Of a stretch of 34,331 nt of DNA, positions 1 through 9,853 are shown piece by piece. Numbering within the stretch: the stretch's first letter is position 1; each line of letters begins with the position of its first letter. A model generated the notes under the pieces. The model did not search any database and had not been told where the DNA came from. It was given only the letters and a program-made list of their open reading frames with translations. The stretch covers positions 1-34,331 of the forward strand of contig JABUQX010007459.1 of assembly GCA_015478945.1 (NCBI GenBank), given 5' to 3'. The position numbers and the translations under genes were made by a program. This DNA is from Trachelipus rathkii. Its lineage: Eukaryota; Arthropoda; Malacostraca; Isopoda; Trachelipodidae.

Positions 1-100
1 GTGAGGAGAGATTATATATATATATAATATTACTATTATATATAAGATATTATATATATATAGTTAATAATATAGTATATTTTTTGCGGCTTAAGCAGAT
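1..100. repeat. AT-rich start with degenerate (TA)n
   Basis: Interrupted TA dinucleotides run from about 13 to 82. The window probably starts inside a longer (TA)n-containing block. No gene signal is visible. Confidence 0.8.
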
Positions 101-189
101 ATGCATATATTTAAATGTCTTTGTCATTATATATTTTATTTACTTACATCATACGTACAATTTTACATAAAAAAAAATAATTCTCCTGG

Positions 190-320
190 GAGAGGAGAGA
201 GAGAGAGAGAGAGAGATGAAGAGAGAGAGAGAGAGAGGGAGAGAGAGAGAGAGAGAGAGATGAGAGAGGAGAAGAGAGAAGAGAGAATGAGAGAGAGAGA
301 GAGAGAGAGTAGAGAGAGAA
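190..320. repeat. (GA)n microsatellite, purines on plus strand
   Basis: About 130 bases of GA dinucleotides, broken by single GG, GATGA and TA interruptions. An open frame through it encodes only Arg-Glu repeats, as expected from GAGA, and is not a gene. It is the first of three arrays with purines on the plus strand in the first 3.5 kb. Confidence 0.95.
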
Positions 321-735
321 AAATTTTAGGCACTTGAAAACTATAAATAAAGGAAGAATTTTCGAAGAGAATTTATGTTGTGATTTTGCGTCAATGGATT
401 ACTGAGTTGGGTAGGAATGAGAGAATATGAGGGATTTAATATTTTACCCTTCAGCTAAAAGGATGAATTATTAAAAGTGGTATTTAAATTTTATTGATAA
501 ATGTATTGGTTAATATATATAATAAGATATGATATTGTATATATATATTTTATTATGATATATTATATAGTATATATAGAAAACTGAGCTAGAGTTTAGT
601 GGGTGTAAGTGGGTGGTGTGTGGTGGTTTGGGTTGTGGAGTTGGGTTGTTGACTTGGGTTTTGTGCCGTATTGTATTAAGTGTTGGGAATGGGAGGAACT
701 TGAGGTGAGATATGTGTACGGATTTGTGGTATATA
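321..735. other. Anonymous spacer with a GT-rich patch
   Basis: No coding signal. Positions 597-660 are a G/T-rich patch of irregular GGGTGT, GTGGTG and TTGGGTTG words, almost without C on the plus strand. A short TA tract lies at 490-575. The GT patch may be a decayed GT microsatellite. Confidence 0.6.
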
Positions 736-825
736 TATATTAATATGATATATGTCTCTTTATATTATTGTCCCCTAGATATTTTTTCTTATATGTATAC
801 ATTATATACTATATACTAGTATATC

Positions 826-862
<37 letters not shown>

Positions 863-988
863 TATATATATAATATATATAATATATATATATTTATTCA
901 TATATAATATATATAATTATATATATATATATACTATATAATATATATATATATATAGTCTATATATATATATTATATATGATATATA

Positions 989-1020
<32 letters not shown>

Positions 1021-1153
1021 CTAATTATATATACTATATATATATAATAATGTTTAATATATAATATAACTAATAATATATAAATATTATATATTATATT
1101 TTACTAATAATATATATTAATATATATATATATTATATTATATATATATATAA
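736..1153. repeat. (TA)n block
   Basis: Long degenerate TA dinucleotide tract, densest from 820 to 1153, with AAT/ATT interruptions and one short non-repeat island near 755-800. Confidence 0.95.
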
Positions 1154-1713
1154 GAATCTATGTCCTATTTCTGTGAATGAGTATTTAATCATATCGATTG
1201 CAATAGATCCGAAGACTTTTATATTTGATAAAATGAAACATATAAAAACTGCAATTTACATTTAAAAAAAAAAAAAGTTTTGTTAATTTTTTTCGGCTTC
1301 ACACTTTTAAAAATAAACAAGTTTTTTAAATCTATGTAACCTAACGTTACACTAACATGAAGCCTTTACTTAAACCTAAACTACAATTTTATATTAGTGT
1401 ATCACACTTTAATTTCAACTTTATCTCTATTTTCAATAAAAATAAAGCCAATAAAACAAGATGGTAAATAATATATATAAATATAGGAAAAAAAGTTTCA
1501 AATTTTATTTCAGCATATGCGCGCGCTGTTGTATCATTTTGACATTTCTGCCCCAATTAATTGTAAATTTTTTCTACTAATTATGGCACTTGGAGTCAAA
1601 AATCAATATTTTTATGTCTATTAATCTTATTCGTTAGGTTACAGACCCATCCTCTTTGTATATTTCAAGTTGAAATCATTTCGGAAAAAAATTGTAGGAA
1701 GTGAATCGAAAAA
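1154..1713. other. Anonymous AT-rich spacer
   Basis: Non-repetitive DNA with a 13-base A run near 1264-1276. Short TAACCTAACG and GTTAGGTTAC words appear near 1337 and 1635, but they are single occurrences and not a TTAGG telomere array. No open frame, splice pattern or RNA gene stood out. Confidence 0.6.
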
Positions 1714-1995
1714 GTATATATAATATAATATATAATATATTATATAAATTAATAATAAATAATATATATATATATACTATATATATATATATATATACTA
1801 TAATCAATCTGTGCTGACAAATATATACTATTTATTGGATATATATTTTTTATATATATATATAAATTATATATAGTATATTATATTAATAATATAAATA
1901 TATATATAGTAGTCTCTATATATAATAATATATATATATATATATAATATATTATAAATTAAATACTATAAATTTATTATAACTATATAAATAAC
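1714..1995. repeat. (TA)n block with a short unique insert
   Basis: Two TA-rich stretches (1714-1800 and 1831-1990) separated by about 30 bases of mixed sequence. Confidence 0.9.
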
Positions 1996-2475
1996 AATTA
2001 GGTCTTCAAAAAATGAAAATACACAAGAAATGACTAAAAACAAAGAAAAACAACCGAAAACGACGTTTTAGACGTCAGAAAAAGCTACAGTTTGCTTTTT
2101 ATTTAGTCATAATTGGCTAAAAAAATTAAGAAAATTCAGCTAATTTCAAGCTTGGGGTAAATGGATCAACTTTACACGACTTAATTAAAACATAATTATA
2201 TAAGAATAAATATTAGAATTAAGAACGAGGTCTACAACAAGTTGGTTTCATCTCAAGGACGCTCAGGGATGAGAGTAAGGAGCTGCAGCATCTACAACTC
2301 CTTACTCGCCTCCCTGGAGTAAGTGAATTGCAGGCATCTGCTCATTGTTATTTGTGAACGCGCTGGAAAAATGGTATCGAACTTCGCCTCGCCAGTACAT
2401 CTTGGAGTATATTTGAAAGGCGATTGGCCTTGATGAATATTGATAATAACCAAGAAGGCATAAATAAGGAGCAAA
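1996..2475. other. Mixed-composition spacer containing a hairpin
   Basis: This stretch is less AT-rich than its surroundings. It holds the strong imperfect hairpin listed separately at 2264-2316. A 60-codon minus-strand frame overlaps it (2292-2474), but it matches no family I recognise and starts at the edge of the GA array. Confidence 0.5.
2264..2316. other. Imperfect hairpin, 10 + 6 bp stem
   Basis: GAGTAAGGAG (2273-2282) is the exact reverse complement of CTCCTTACTC (2298-2307), with a 15-base loop. After a symmetric 3x3 internal loop (TGA opposite GCC), the stem resumes with CAGGGA (2264-2269) against TCCCTG (2311-2316). That makes 16 paired positions of mixed base composition over 53 bases. 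It is too short for a typical animal pre-miRNA. It could also be chance or a footprint of a small mobile element. Confidence 0.6.
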
Positions 2476-2596
2476 AGAGAGAGAGAGAAGAGAGAGAGGA
2501 GAAGAGAGGAGAGGAGAGAAGAGAGAAGAGACGAGGAGAGAGAGAGAGAAGAGAGAGAGAGAAGAGAGGAGAGAGAGAGAAGAGAGAGAGGAGAGA
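2476..2596. repeat. (GA)n microsatellite, purines on plus strand
   Basis: GA dinucleotides with frequent AGAAGAG and GAGGAG interruptions, which give the array mixed 2- and 3-base phasing. Confidence 0.95.
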
Positions 2597-3401
2597 ATTG
2601 TGACCTATTTTGGAGTTTACATACTCGAAAAATTTAGGATACCTTATAAAGTTAGGAGATAAATAAATAGATAAATAGATAGTTATAGAGAGAGATTAAA
2701 CCAAAGTCAATACAAGTTAGAAATATCGTAGGACTCTAAATTAAAAAAACAAAATTATACTATCGTTGTGCATATATTCATAACATCAGACTGTGGATGA
2801 AAATTGGTGATCGAGAAAGTAATCGGTAAAAGGAGAGTGGAGTAGGGTTAAATTTGTCGACAGTCCCAAACTCAAATTGAGAGGAGAGGTAGTCGTTTCA
2901 GCAAAGTGGAAAATTAGAATCAAACTTCGAAATGTTTACAGAAGTATGGAATGAATCAACATAAAAGTCATGCCTCAGAAAAAGATAAATTTTCATTTGC
3001 CCATTTCATCCCACCCTTAGCCAGCCCACTCTAGTTAGCCCCACCATAGGAGAAAGTCATAGTTCCCATGCGACTGATGGGGAACTGGGAGTAGATGAAG
3101 CGGAAATATTTTGAAGCACAACTGATTTTAGCCTATATAAAAAATCAATAAGAAAGGATCTGAATGAAATTGCGAGTGTAATGTTGTTTAGTGTGAAGAA
3201 AAAGATAGAATACAAAAACATGCTTGTAAGAACGTAAGTCTAAAGTCTAAACTCTAAACCATAAACGTAAAGTATGCAGAGTATATCATCTTGTGTCAAT
3301 GGAACGCGAAATAAATGTACTAATTGTCTGCACTGGGTTACAATGAAAGCTCAGCCCACCCACTAACACCCTCTTATATTGCTCTGTAGGTGCCTTCTCT
3401 T
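2597..3401. other. Anonymous spacer with a 7-base micro-tandem
   Basis: About 800 bases without a convincing gene. Short ATAGATAAATAG words occur near 2660-2690. Positions 3238-3271 read as a five-step 7-base ladder (GTCTAAA, GTCTAAA, CTCTAAA, CCATAAA, then CGTAAA one base short). Composition is more balanced around 3000-3090. No splice or protein signature was recognised. Confidence 0.5.
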
Positions 3402-3404
3402 GAG

Positions 3405-3450
<46 letters not shown>

Positions 3451-3488
3451 GGAGAGAGAGAGAGGAGAGAGAGAGAGAAGAGGAGAGA
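3402..3488. repeat. (GA)n microsatellite, purines on plus strand
   Basis: Third GA array, with a nearly pure run at 3409-3441 followed by ragged GGAGAGAA units. Confidence 0.95.
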
Positions 3489-3985
3489 CTCGTAATATTA
3501 TTCAACTTTTAGTCTAAAAATATTACTTCAAATCCTGTGAAGAGTAAGATAACTTTGCTAGAGAATTTTGATTCTTCTTCCCTGAATCGTCGTAAGGGAA
3601 AACCCTCGCGACATCTCAAATCCGTTTTTAACTTTTTTGGCTCGTGTTCGATTTCGACCCAAGAATTATGAAGTCAAGCTTCTCCGGTGAGAAACGTCCA
3701 CTGAGTGCCCTTTAATCTTTCGAAAGGCTCCGTAATAGATGGATTGGACGCGATCGATAAACACACACATCAACACACCTACACACATACAAACACATTT
3801 TTTTGTCACATTAACAGTACAGTAAGGTTTAAGGGTCGGAGGGGAATTGTATCTTGGAAATTTAGCGTGTAATAATAATTCTAGATGTCTCAGCCAAACA
3901 CTACTCGTAGGAGATAAATACGTAGCAATTATCGAATAACCTCAAATCAACTGCTCGAACAATATGAGATGTCATTTCACTTTAA
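3489..3985. other. Balanced anonymous spacer with a short CA-rich patch
   Basis: The GC content is closer to even here. TTCCCT (3578-3583) pairs with AGGGAA (3595-3600) across 11 bases. An irregular CACACA-rich patch covers 3762-3796. No protein family was recognised in six-frame reading. Confidence 0.5.
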
Positions 3986-4113
3986 TCATTATAGTATAAT
4001 ATAGTTATTAAATAATATAATATATACTTAATATATATAATATATATATTATATATATATATATTATATATATATAATGATATATATATTATATTATATA
4101 TATATATATGATA

Positions 4114-4145
<32 letters not shown>

Positions 4146-4355
4146 ATATGCTTCACAAAAATTATATATATATATATATAATATATTATATAAATATATA
4201 TAATGGTTATCATAGTATATTATATATAATTAGTATATTATATATACTATTTTAATATAATACTATATTATATATATTTTATATATATATACTATATAGT
4301 ATATATATATATGAATATATAATATATATATTAATATATATATATATAATACTTA
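3986..4355. repeat. (TA)n block
   Basis: Degenerate TA dinucleotides with a short interruption containing GCTTCACAAAAA near 4149-4160. Confidence 0.93.
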
Positions 4356-4680
4356 ATTATAAACTACATGCCTACATTAAAGTTGTCATTGTTGTTTTCA
4401 TGTCTGGTTCGGTGTGTGGTGTGTGGGTGCGCGCGCCTATTTTTAACCCAAACATGAAATTGAAATAAATTAGAAGGATTTAGAACAATTGACAAGAGAG
4501 GTGTAATTATATCTGAATATTGACGACTTTAAAGGAAGGAATTAATTTTGTGACGTAAGAGAACAAAAATCTTGGTGATGAAGTAAATATCCCACAATAC
4601 GGAGATAGCTCAATACACAAGTTTAGAGAGGATAATTAGAGCCTGATGAAATTATTGTAGATGTCTAGAGGAAAACTCGA
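4356..4680. other. Anonymous spacer
   Basis: About 325 bases with a GTGTGTGGTGTGTGGGTGCGCGCGC patch near 4411-4436, which is partly alternating purine-pyrimidine. Nothing else is identifiable. Confidence 0.5.
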
Positions 4681-5345
4681 ATCTCCTCTCACTCTCTTTT
4701 TCTCTCTCTCTTCCTCTCTCCTCTCTCTTCTCTCGTCTATCTCTTCTCATCTCTCTCATCTATATTCTCTCTCTCTCTCTCTCTCTGCTCTCTCTCTCTT
4801 GGATCCACATCTATCTTTCTGTATTGAACTATTTTAATCTATCTATCTAGTCTATCTATCTATCTATTATCTATCTATCTTATCTATATATCAATTCAAA
4901 TTTTAGAATATATATCTTTCTATATCTATCTTTCTTTCTCTCTCTCTTTCTCTGTACACCTCCGTTGATCACTAGGGATCTATCGAGGATCTATCTATCT
5001 ACTCAAAAGAAGTAGCGTTTCAAAGATGCATCAATCTGCTTGAATTAATGCTATTATTCAAAGGTATATCACTCTCTCTCTCTTCACTCTTAGATCATCC
5101 TCTCTCTCCTCTTCTCTCTTCTCTCTCTCAATGAATTGAATCACGTCTCTATCTATCTATTATCTATCTTAATCTATCTATCTATCTATTCTGAAATTCC
5201 GATCTATTCTTCTATCTCTATCCATTCTTATTTTTATCTTCTCTATCATTCTATCTATCTATCTCTTCCTACTCTCATCTCTCTCTCTCTCTCTTCGTCT
5301 CTTCAGTTTCTCTTTGGAGCTCTCTCTCTCTTCGTCTCTCTCTGA
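4681..5345. repeat. Compound CT / TATC microsatellite cluster
   Basis: CT dinucleotide stretches (about 4684-4800, 4921-4951, 5071-5131, 5276-5343) alternate with CTAT tetranucleotides (about 4826-4900, 5148-5200, 5245-5265). Pyrimidines are on the plus strand, opposite to the GA arrays upstream. Open frames here are Ser/Leu/Ile/Tyr repeats from the microsatellite and not genes. Confidence 0.93.
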
Positions 5346-5685
5346 TTGTTTCATTATTCATTGAAGTTCATACACTCACCCTGGTATAACGAGCCGATAA
5401 ATAATTGATTCACCGCCTGGCTGGGTCACCATTTTGGACCGGGATTATGTGATCGATGGCTTTTATGAAGAGATTTGAAAACGGAGTTTTTAAAACTCTT
5501 CGTAGGCCTGTTTAGTGGCTTGTAAAATTCCAAATTTTTTCCTTCGAACCTTTTTTTTATGTTATTGGTATTAAATATGAACTTACTCCCTTAATTCTTC
5601 ATTGACATCGTTATTGACCTTTCCAAACTAACTCAACACTTTAATTTTGGAGCCCAAACTTTATATACGAGAAAACAAACACCAC
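5346..5685. other. Balanced spacer with a small palindrome
   Basis: GAGTTTT (5484-5490) and AAAACTC (5492-5498) form a perfect 7-bp palindrome around one T. The stretch 5395-5460 is GC-balanced and resembles single-copy DNA, but no coding family was recognised. Confidence 0.45.
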
Positions 5686-6028
5686 ACACACATATATATA
5701 TATATAATATAAGTTATTATATATAAATATAGATACATATCTTATATACATTTTTATTAATTCTATATATATGAGTTAATAAAACAAAAATAAAAATAAA
5801 CCTTATAATAATATAAATATATATAATTAAAACTATAATTATATAATAATATATATATAAATACGTATATAGTAAATATATATATACATTCTTATTATTT
5901 TATTAGTTATTATATTATTTATTATTATTATATTATTAATTATTATTATTTATATTATTATTATTATTATTATTATTATATTTATTATATTAATTAATAT
6001 ATTATTATTATTATTAATTATTATTTCA
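5686..6028. repeat. TA tract grading into (ATT)n
   Basis: TA-rich sequence from 5690 passes into ATT trinucleotides at about 5895-6025, with occasional TTAATTA breaks. This is the only sizeable trinucleotide array in the window with ATT rather than AAT on the plus strand. Confidence 0.9.
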
Positions 6029-6165
6029 ATGATTTTCCAAAATAGTATAAGTTTTTTTCAACTCTAATTATTAAAATTTTCTTTTTAGTTCATTTTTGCA
6101 TCAAGTTGACGTTAAAAAACTTTTGCAATACTATCCGGTATGTGCCAAAATCAATGCACATACTT
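6029..6165. other. Short anonymous spacer
   Basis: T-rich sequence between two AT arrays. Nothing is identifiable. Confidence 0.5.
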
Positions 6166-6355
6166 ATATATTAGAAAAATATATATAATAAGTATATATA
6201 TATATACTAATATCATATATATATATATATATAATATCACTATATTATAATATATATATAATATCATATATATAGTATATATATATGATTAATGGTAAAT
6301 AATGAGTTATAGTAATTACCTGATATGGGCAGAAGTCAATACTTACTGTGTATAC

Positions 6356-6404
<49 letters not shown>

Positions 6405-6410
6405 CTATAT

Positions 6411-6453
<43 letters not shown>

Positions 6454-6454
6454 T

Positions 6455-6506
<52 letters not shown>

Positions 6507-6520
6507 ATATAATATTCGTT
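6166..6520. repeat. (TA)n blocks
   Basis: TA dinucleotides at about 6180-6285 and 6350-6515, separated by a 60-base mixed segment. The second block is among the purest TA runs in the window. Confidence 0.95.
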
Positions 6521-7040
6521 TAATATAAAAAAAAATTTAACTTATTCACACTCACGGAAACTGGGTAAAATAGTTGGGCAGCCTTCGTAGAATATAAGTT
6601 GCCTAAAGAGGCAATGCAGACATTAAAGAAATTGAATATAATTAAATTTTTTAATTCAATATACTTTGTTTGAAGCTAAATTTTTGTTGATTAGTAGCTG
6701 CTATAACCATTCTGATGTAAATAAACTAAATCTACCAATTGTGTTGCTAAATTAGAATTACTTTACCATACTAATCATTTTTATAATTGATTTTTGTCAA
6801 ATATTTGCATGTTGATGTTTTTGGCACTACATAGTAATAGTAAAATAATTATTTTATGTAAAATGATAAAATTCATATAAAAAAAAAAAAAAAATAATTA
6901 ATTAGAGTATTTATATCATTAGGAAAACAATAAAACTTATTGTATAGTATTTTTAATTCAAAAACTTGAAATGGTCAATAACAATATTTTTATTATTTTT
7001 TTTTTATTTTTTTTTATTTTTATAAATTTTTTTTTTTATT
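6521..7040. other. Anonymous spacer with hairpin and T-rich end
   Basis: TTGCCT (6599-6604) and AGGCAA (6609-6614) form a perfect 6-bp stem on an AAAG loop. A long A run lies near 6880-6893, and a T-rich low-complexity stretch covers 6985-7040. No gene signal. Confidence 0.5.
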
Positions 7041-7700
7041 TGTAATAGGCATAGAGGAGAAGAATAGACAGATAATGTTATTTCTAATATCATGATTCTG
7101 TGAATTGAATAAACCCTCTCGTGGGCACATTTTCGAATGTCAAGAATTCATTTTATGTCTTTTCATATTTTCCAAAATTTCATCTCTCCAAATTCTCACT
7201 TAGAGTTTGTCTAAACTTACGAAGTTCCAAAATTATCTCACCCATATAAGTAATGCTTCACTCTCCTACTTTGTAGCCTCTCTCACCTTACACTTCAACA
7301 TAAATGAATAATAGATAAGTATATATGTAATTAAATAATATAATAATACTTTCCATACTTTTCACACAGAGGTGTACTTTTTAAATATATTATGCGCTCT
7401 CTCCCCCTTATCCCACAATTTAGTCCTTACCATTTTCCCTCCTCCTTTTCCCACTCTCTCAGCTTACCTTTAATACCACACTTTCCTCCATTACCTTTAA
7501 GCTCTTACTTACCCTATCACTTTCTCGTTACTTTTCTCTCTCTTTACCCCCCATACTTCTCTTCACTCTCCTATTTTCTCTACAATATAAGCAATGCTTC
7601 ACTCTCCTACTTCGTACCCTACAATAATTCGATTCATCACTCTGTCTTTTCAGACTACTCGTAGTATCCCACACTCTCCCTTTTCGCTCCTCAGTTTTTA
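7041..7700. repeat. Pyrimidine-rich tract with a 32-bp direct repeat
   Basis: The plus strand is C/T-rich, especially 7390-7690. ATAAGTAATGCTTCACTCTC starts at 7246 and ATAAGCAATGCTTCACTCTC at 7587. The full 32-base units (7244-7275 and 7585-7616) differ at two positions and lie 341 bases apart. A third partial match (CTTCACTCTCCTA) starts at 7561. Open frames in this tract follow the C/T bias and resemble no known protein. Confidence 0.75.
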
Positions 7701-7985
7701 CAGCTTAAATTGCACCACTTTATTGTATAATGACTCCATCATTTATATTATACAGTGTAGAACATTCGAATTTGGTATTTACAAAATGATCCATTTAACA
7801 TAATAATTAAATCTATTTATACTATATACAGACTGTAAAAAAAATATTAATTAAGGTAACTACAATATATTTATATTTAATTAGTGAAGCTCACAAAATA
7901 TGATGTTCAGTACTTTCTTAAGTATTGTATAGTACAATGTATATAATAGATTAATAGTAAAAACATACATATATAATTTTGAAAC
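7701..7985. other. AT-rich lead-in to the retrotransposon remnant
   Basis: No separate feature is recognisable. The more degraded upstream part of the RNase H domain could lie in 7930-7990, but I cannot trace the expected first catalytic Asp region there. Confidence 0.4.
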
Positions 7986-7989
7986 ATTA

Positions 7990-8167
7990 CAGGATTTTAA
8001 TACCAGAAATCTCCTTATCTTCACTGCCCAACGATTTATCCACCTCATGCATAGCCGACATATATCGCTGATACTGCTGGATCTTATTCAGTGTCGGAAT
8101 TCCAGGAAATGAGGCTGCAGACAAGCATGCGAAACTTGCCCCAATGACTGCTCGGAATTCTCCTTGA
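7990..8167 (+). pseudogene. Non-LTR retrotransposon RNase H domain fragment, frameshifted
   Basis: Plus-strand remnant of the ribonuclease H domain that follows reverse transcriptase in several non-LTR retrotransposon groups (Jockey- or I-like) and degrades RNA in RNA:DNA hybrids. One frame (to about 8073) reads FIHLMHSRHISLI, like the helix before the core motif. After a shift of one base near 8074, the next frame reads CWILFSVGIPGNEAADKHAK (8075-8134). GIPGNEAADK is the family hallmark, and its Asp (8120-8122) is the conserved metal-binding acid. The usual Pro-Ser-His after the Trp has become Leu-Phe-Ser, so the conserved His is lost. The second frame has a stop at 8069-8071 and ends at TGA 8165-8167. 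It is dead and probably 5'-truncated, as no reverse transcriptase was seen nearby. The clade is uncertain. Confidence 0.85.
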
Positions 8168-8181
8168 CTCCCTGAACACTA

Positions 8182-8213
8182 CTTCCTTCATCCTATTATA
8201 TCCCCCACATCAG
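8182..8213 (+). repeat. Direct repeat copy 1, possible retrotransposon tail
   Basis: CTTCCTTCATCCTATTATAT followed by CCCCCACATCAG lies 15 bases after the RNase H stop. In one frame it reads LPSSYYIPHI, resembling the Leu-Pro..Ser-Asp-Tyr..Pro..Ile segment that often follows RNase H in Jockey-like elements. That reading is inferred from memory of the family. Confidence 0.55.
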
Positions 8214-8378
8214 TATCATTATGAATTAGTTATATTGCATATATATAATATATAGGATACTCTTCGACGAGCTAATAACAGTACTTGCTATTTCATCAAA
8301 GGAAGTATATGCCACCTTACCTTCCTTATGGTTTCAGCTACTACAATACTTTCTATTCTCTTAGCTGAACAACTTAAA

Positions 8379-8413
8379 CTTCCTTCATCCTACATATCCC
8401 CCACAAATCTCAG
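8379..8413 (+). repeat. Direct repeat copy 2, possible retrotransposon tail
   Basis: CTTCCTTCATCCTACATATC followed by CCCCACAAATCTCAG, about 197 bases after copy 1. CTGAAC precedes both copies. The 165 bases between do not resemble the RNase H region, so this is either a second truncated insertion or a local duplication. Confidence 0.55.
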
Positions 8414-8964
8414 ATGGGATTTTTCCCATTATTAGAATTATATTTTGAAAAGAAATTGAATTTTTCGATTTAGTTTGAAAACTATGGTTATCTCTATGTG
8501 TCAGTATTTGTAGACAGTATGTCCACTATCCCTCATGATTTTGGAAGCTCTCTACATATATATTCCAATACCTATTACGCGTGAAAAATAGGGAAGTCTA
8601 TACTAACGTTTATACTGATCTACTTATCTAACTCTCGCCCTTGATTAGTCATCTCATACTTGTATAATTCTATCTATAAGATCTTTGAAATCCTTTATCA
8701 ACTTACACTTTTCATTTAGATAATATAATTAAATTACTTCTTATTAAGATCATAGGATCAGCTTTCCTCGATAGCACTAAAATGGGATTATACTTTCTTT
8801 AATCTAAATAAAAGGTCAATATATGCTTGTAGACTCGTTCTTATTTATGAATGAAAACTTATCGTTGGAGAATATCTTTGGTGGATGGCGCTTGAGCATT
8901 ATCTATTTCAAATTTAGCATTTTAGTCGTGTGTTTTGATGCTGGATGTATTGGCTCACTCGTCG
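8414..8964. other. Anonymous spacer
   Basis: AT-rich DNA without recognisable genes. An 81-codon frame starting at 8823 runs into the CT array that follows. Its N-terminal half matches nothing I recognise and its C-terminal half is Ser/Leu from CT repeats. Confidence 0.5.
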
Positions 8965-9066
8965 TGTTCTCTCTTTCTCCTTTTCTCTCTAATAGCTCTC
9001 CTTTTGCGCGTTCCTTTTCTCTCTTCTCGTCTCTTACTCTTCTATCTATCTCTCTCTCTTATCTCT
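8965..9066. repeat. Degenerate (CT)n tract
   Basis: CTCTTTCTCC-type words with pyrimidines on the plus strand, ending in a short TCTATCTATCTCTCTCTC run. Confidence 0.85.
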
Positions 9067-9767
9067 GATTTCTTTCTAATTTCGCTGCAATAATTCGGCT
9101 GTTGTTTTGTTTGGTATTTCGGTCGTTTGACGTACTTCTTCTTGTTCTTATTTTCTTATAGTGTTTATTGGATCTGTTACCTTCAGAAGGTTTATCTTGT
9201 TTTACTTATACTGCTTCATCCCTTTTTCCATAATATCTTTTTAATGCAATATTAATGATCTTCTCACTCGGATAGACTATCTATAACTTCATATAATACA
9301 TAAGTTCACGCTGTGTTAAATTTCAGTTATAAGATCACAGCCGTGGTAATCTATTTAATTAACGTGTAAGAGTTCATTATTCAATTAATGAATCAACACG
9401 AAACTACTTACTTTATTTCTGGAATATGTCCAATTCGTCGTGTTTAATCTTTCGCGGATTTTATCCTAACTCTTTAAAATAGTAAGAAATTGGTATTAAT
9501 TAAGAAATCTAATGACTTTTTATAAGTTAACTATTTATTAACATTACTTCGATTATAATAATAAAATTCTGACAAACTTTTAAATCTCATTTACTGAACA
9601 GCACAATAAGGTATTTCTTATTACTATATTTTTCCATAAGTCTCAATTATATCTCGATGTAGATAACTCTTTGTTCGTGTACGTATAATCACGCATGTTG
9701 AAAATTATAAATCATCAACACTATCTTTGACTTACTTAATTCAAACAAATGTCTTTTGTGAAAATCA
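9067..9767. other. Anonymous AT-rich spacer
   Basis: About 700 bases without a gene, RNA or array that I can support. Confidence 0.5.
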
Positions 9768-9853
9768 ACACTATGATATAGCGAAGGTTGCTAGAGCGGC
9801 CTCAAAGGATTACCTGGAGAGAATGTTTTGCTGTTTTTGGGATATCATAGTGT
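9768..9853. repeat. 86-bp unit bounded by 12-bp perfect inverted repeats
   Basis: ACACTATGATAT (9768-9779) and ATATCATAGTGT (9842-9853) are exact reverse complements around 62 bases of more balanced DNA. CACTA-type transposons begin with CACTA or CACTG, but the flanks (CAA left, GAC right) give no 3-bp target duplication. It could be a very small element, a solo hairpin or chance. Confidence 0.5.

Noticed and set aside
101..337. Arg/Glu-rich 78-codon frame
   Set aside because: It is made by the (GA)n microsatellite, and the part before the array is short and unrecognisable.
820..1150. TATA-box promoters
   Set aside because: TATATA occurs hundreds of times in the microsatellites, so no individual occurrence carries information.
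1330..1650. TTAGG/CCTAA arthropod telomere repeat
   Set aside because: Only isolated TAACCTAACG and GTTAGGTTAC words occur, without any tandem array.
2292..2474. 60-codon minus-strand frame in balanced DNA
   Set aside because: Its start touches the GA array, it overlaps the hairpin and I recognise no family. It is not supportable as a gene from sequence alone.
5136..5345. Ser/Ile/Tyr-rich frame
   Set aside because: It is explained by TATC and CT repeats. The same reasoning applies to the frame at 11075-11395.
9768..9853. CACTA-family DNA transposon ends
   Set aside because: The first bases fit, but there is no 3-bp target duplication, no subterminal repeats and only 86 bases. It is kept only as an inverted repeat.
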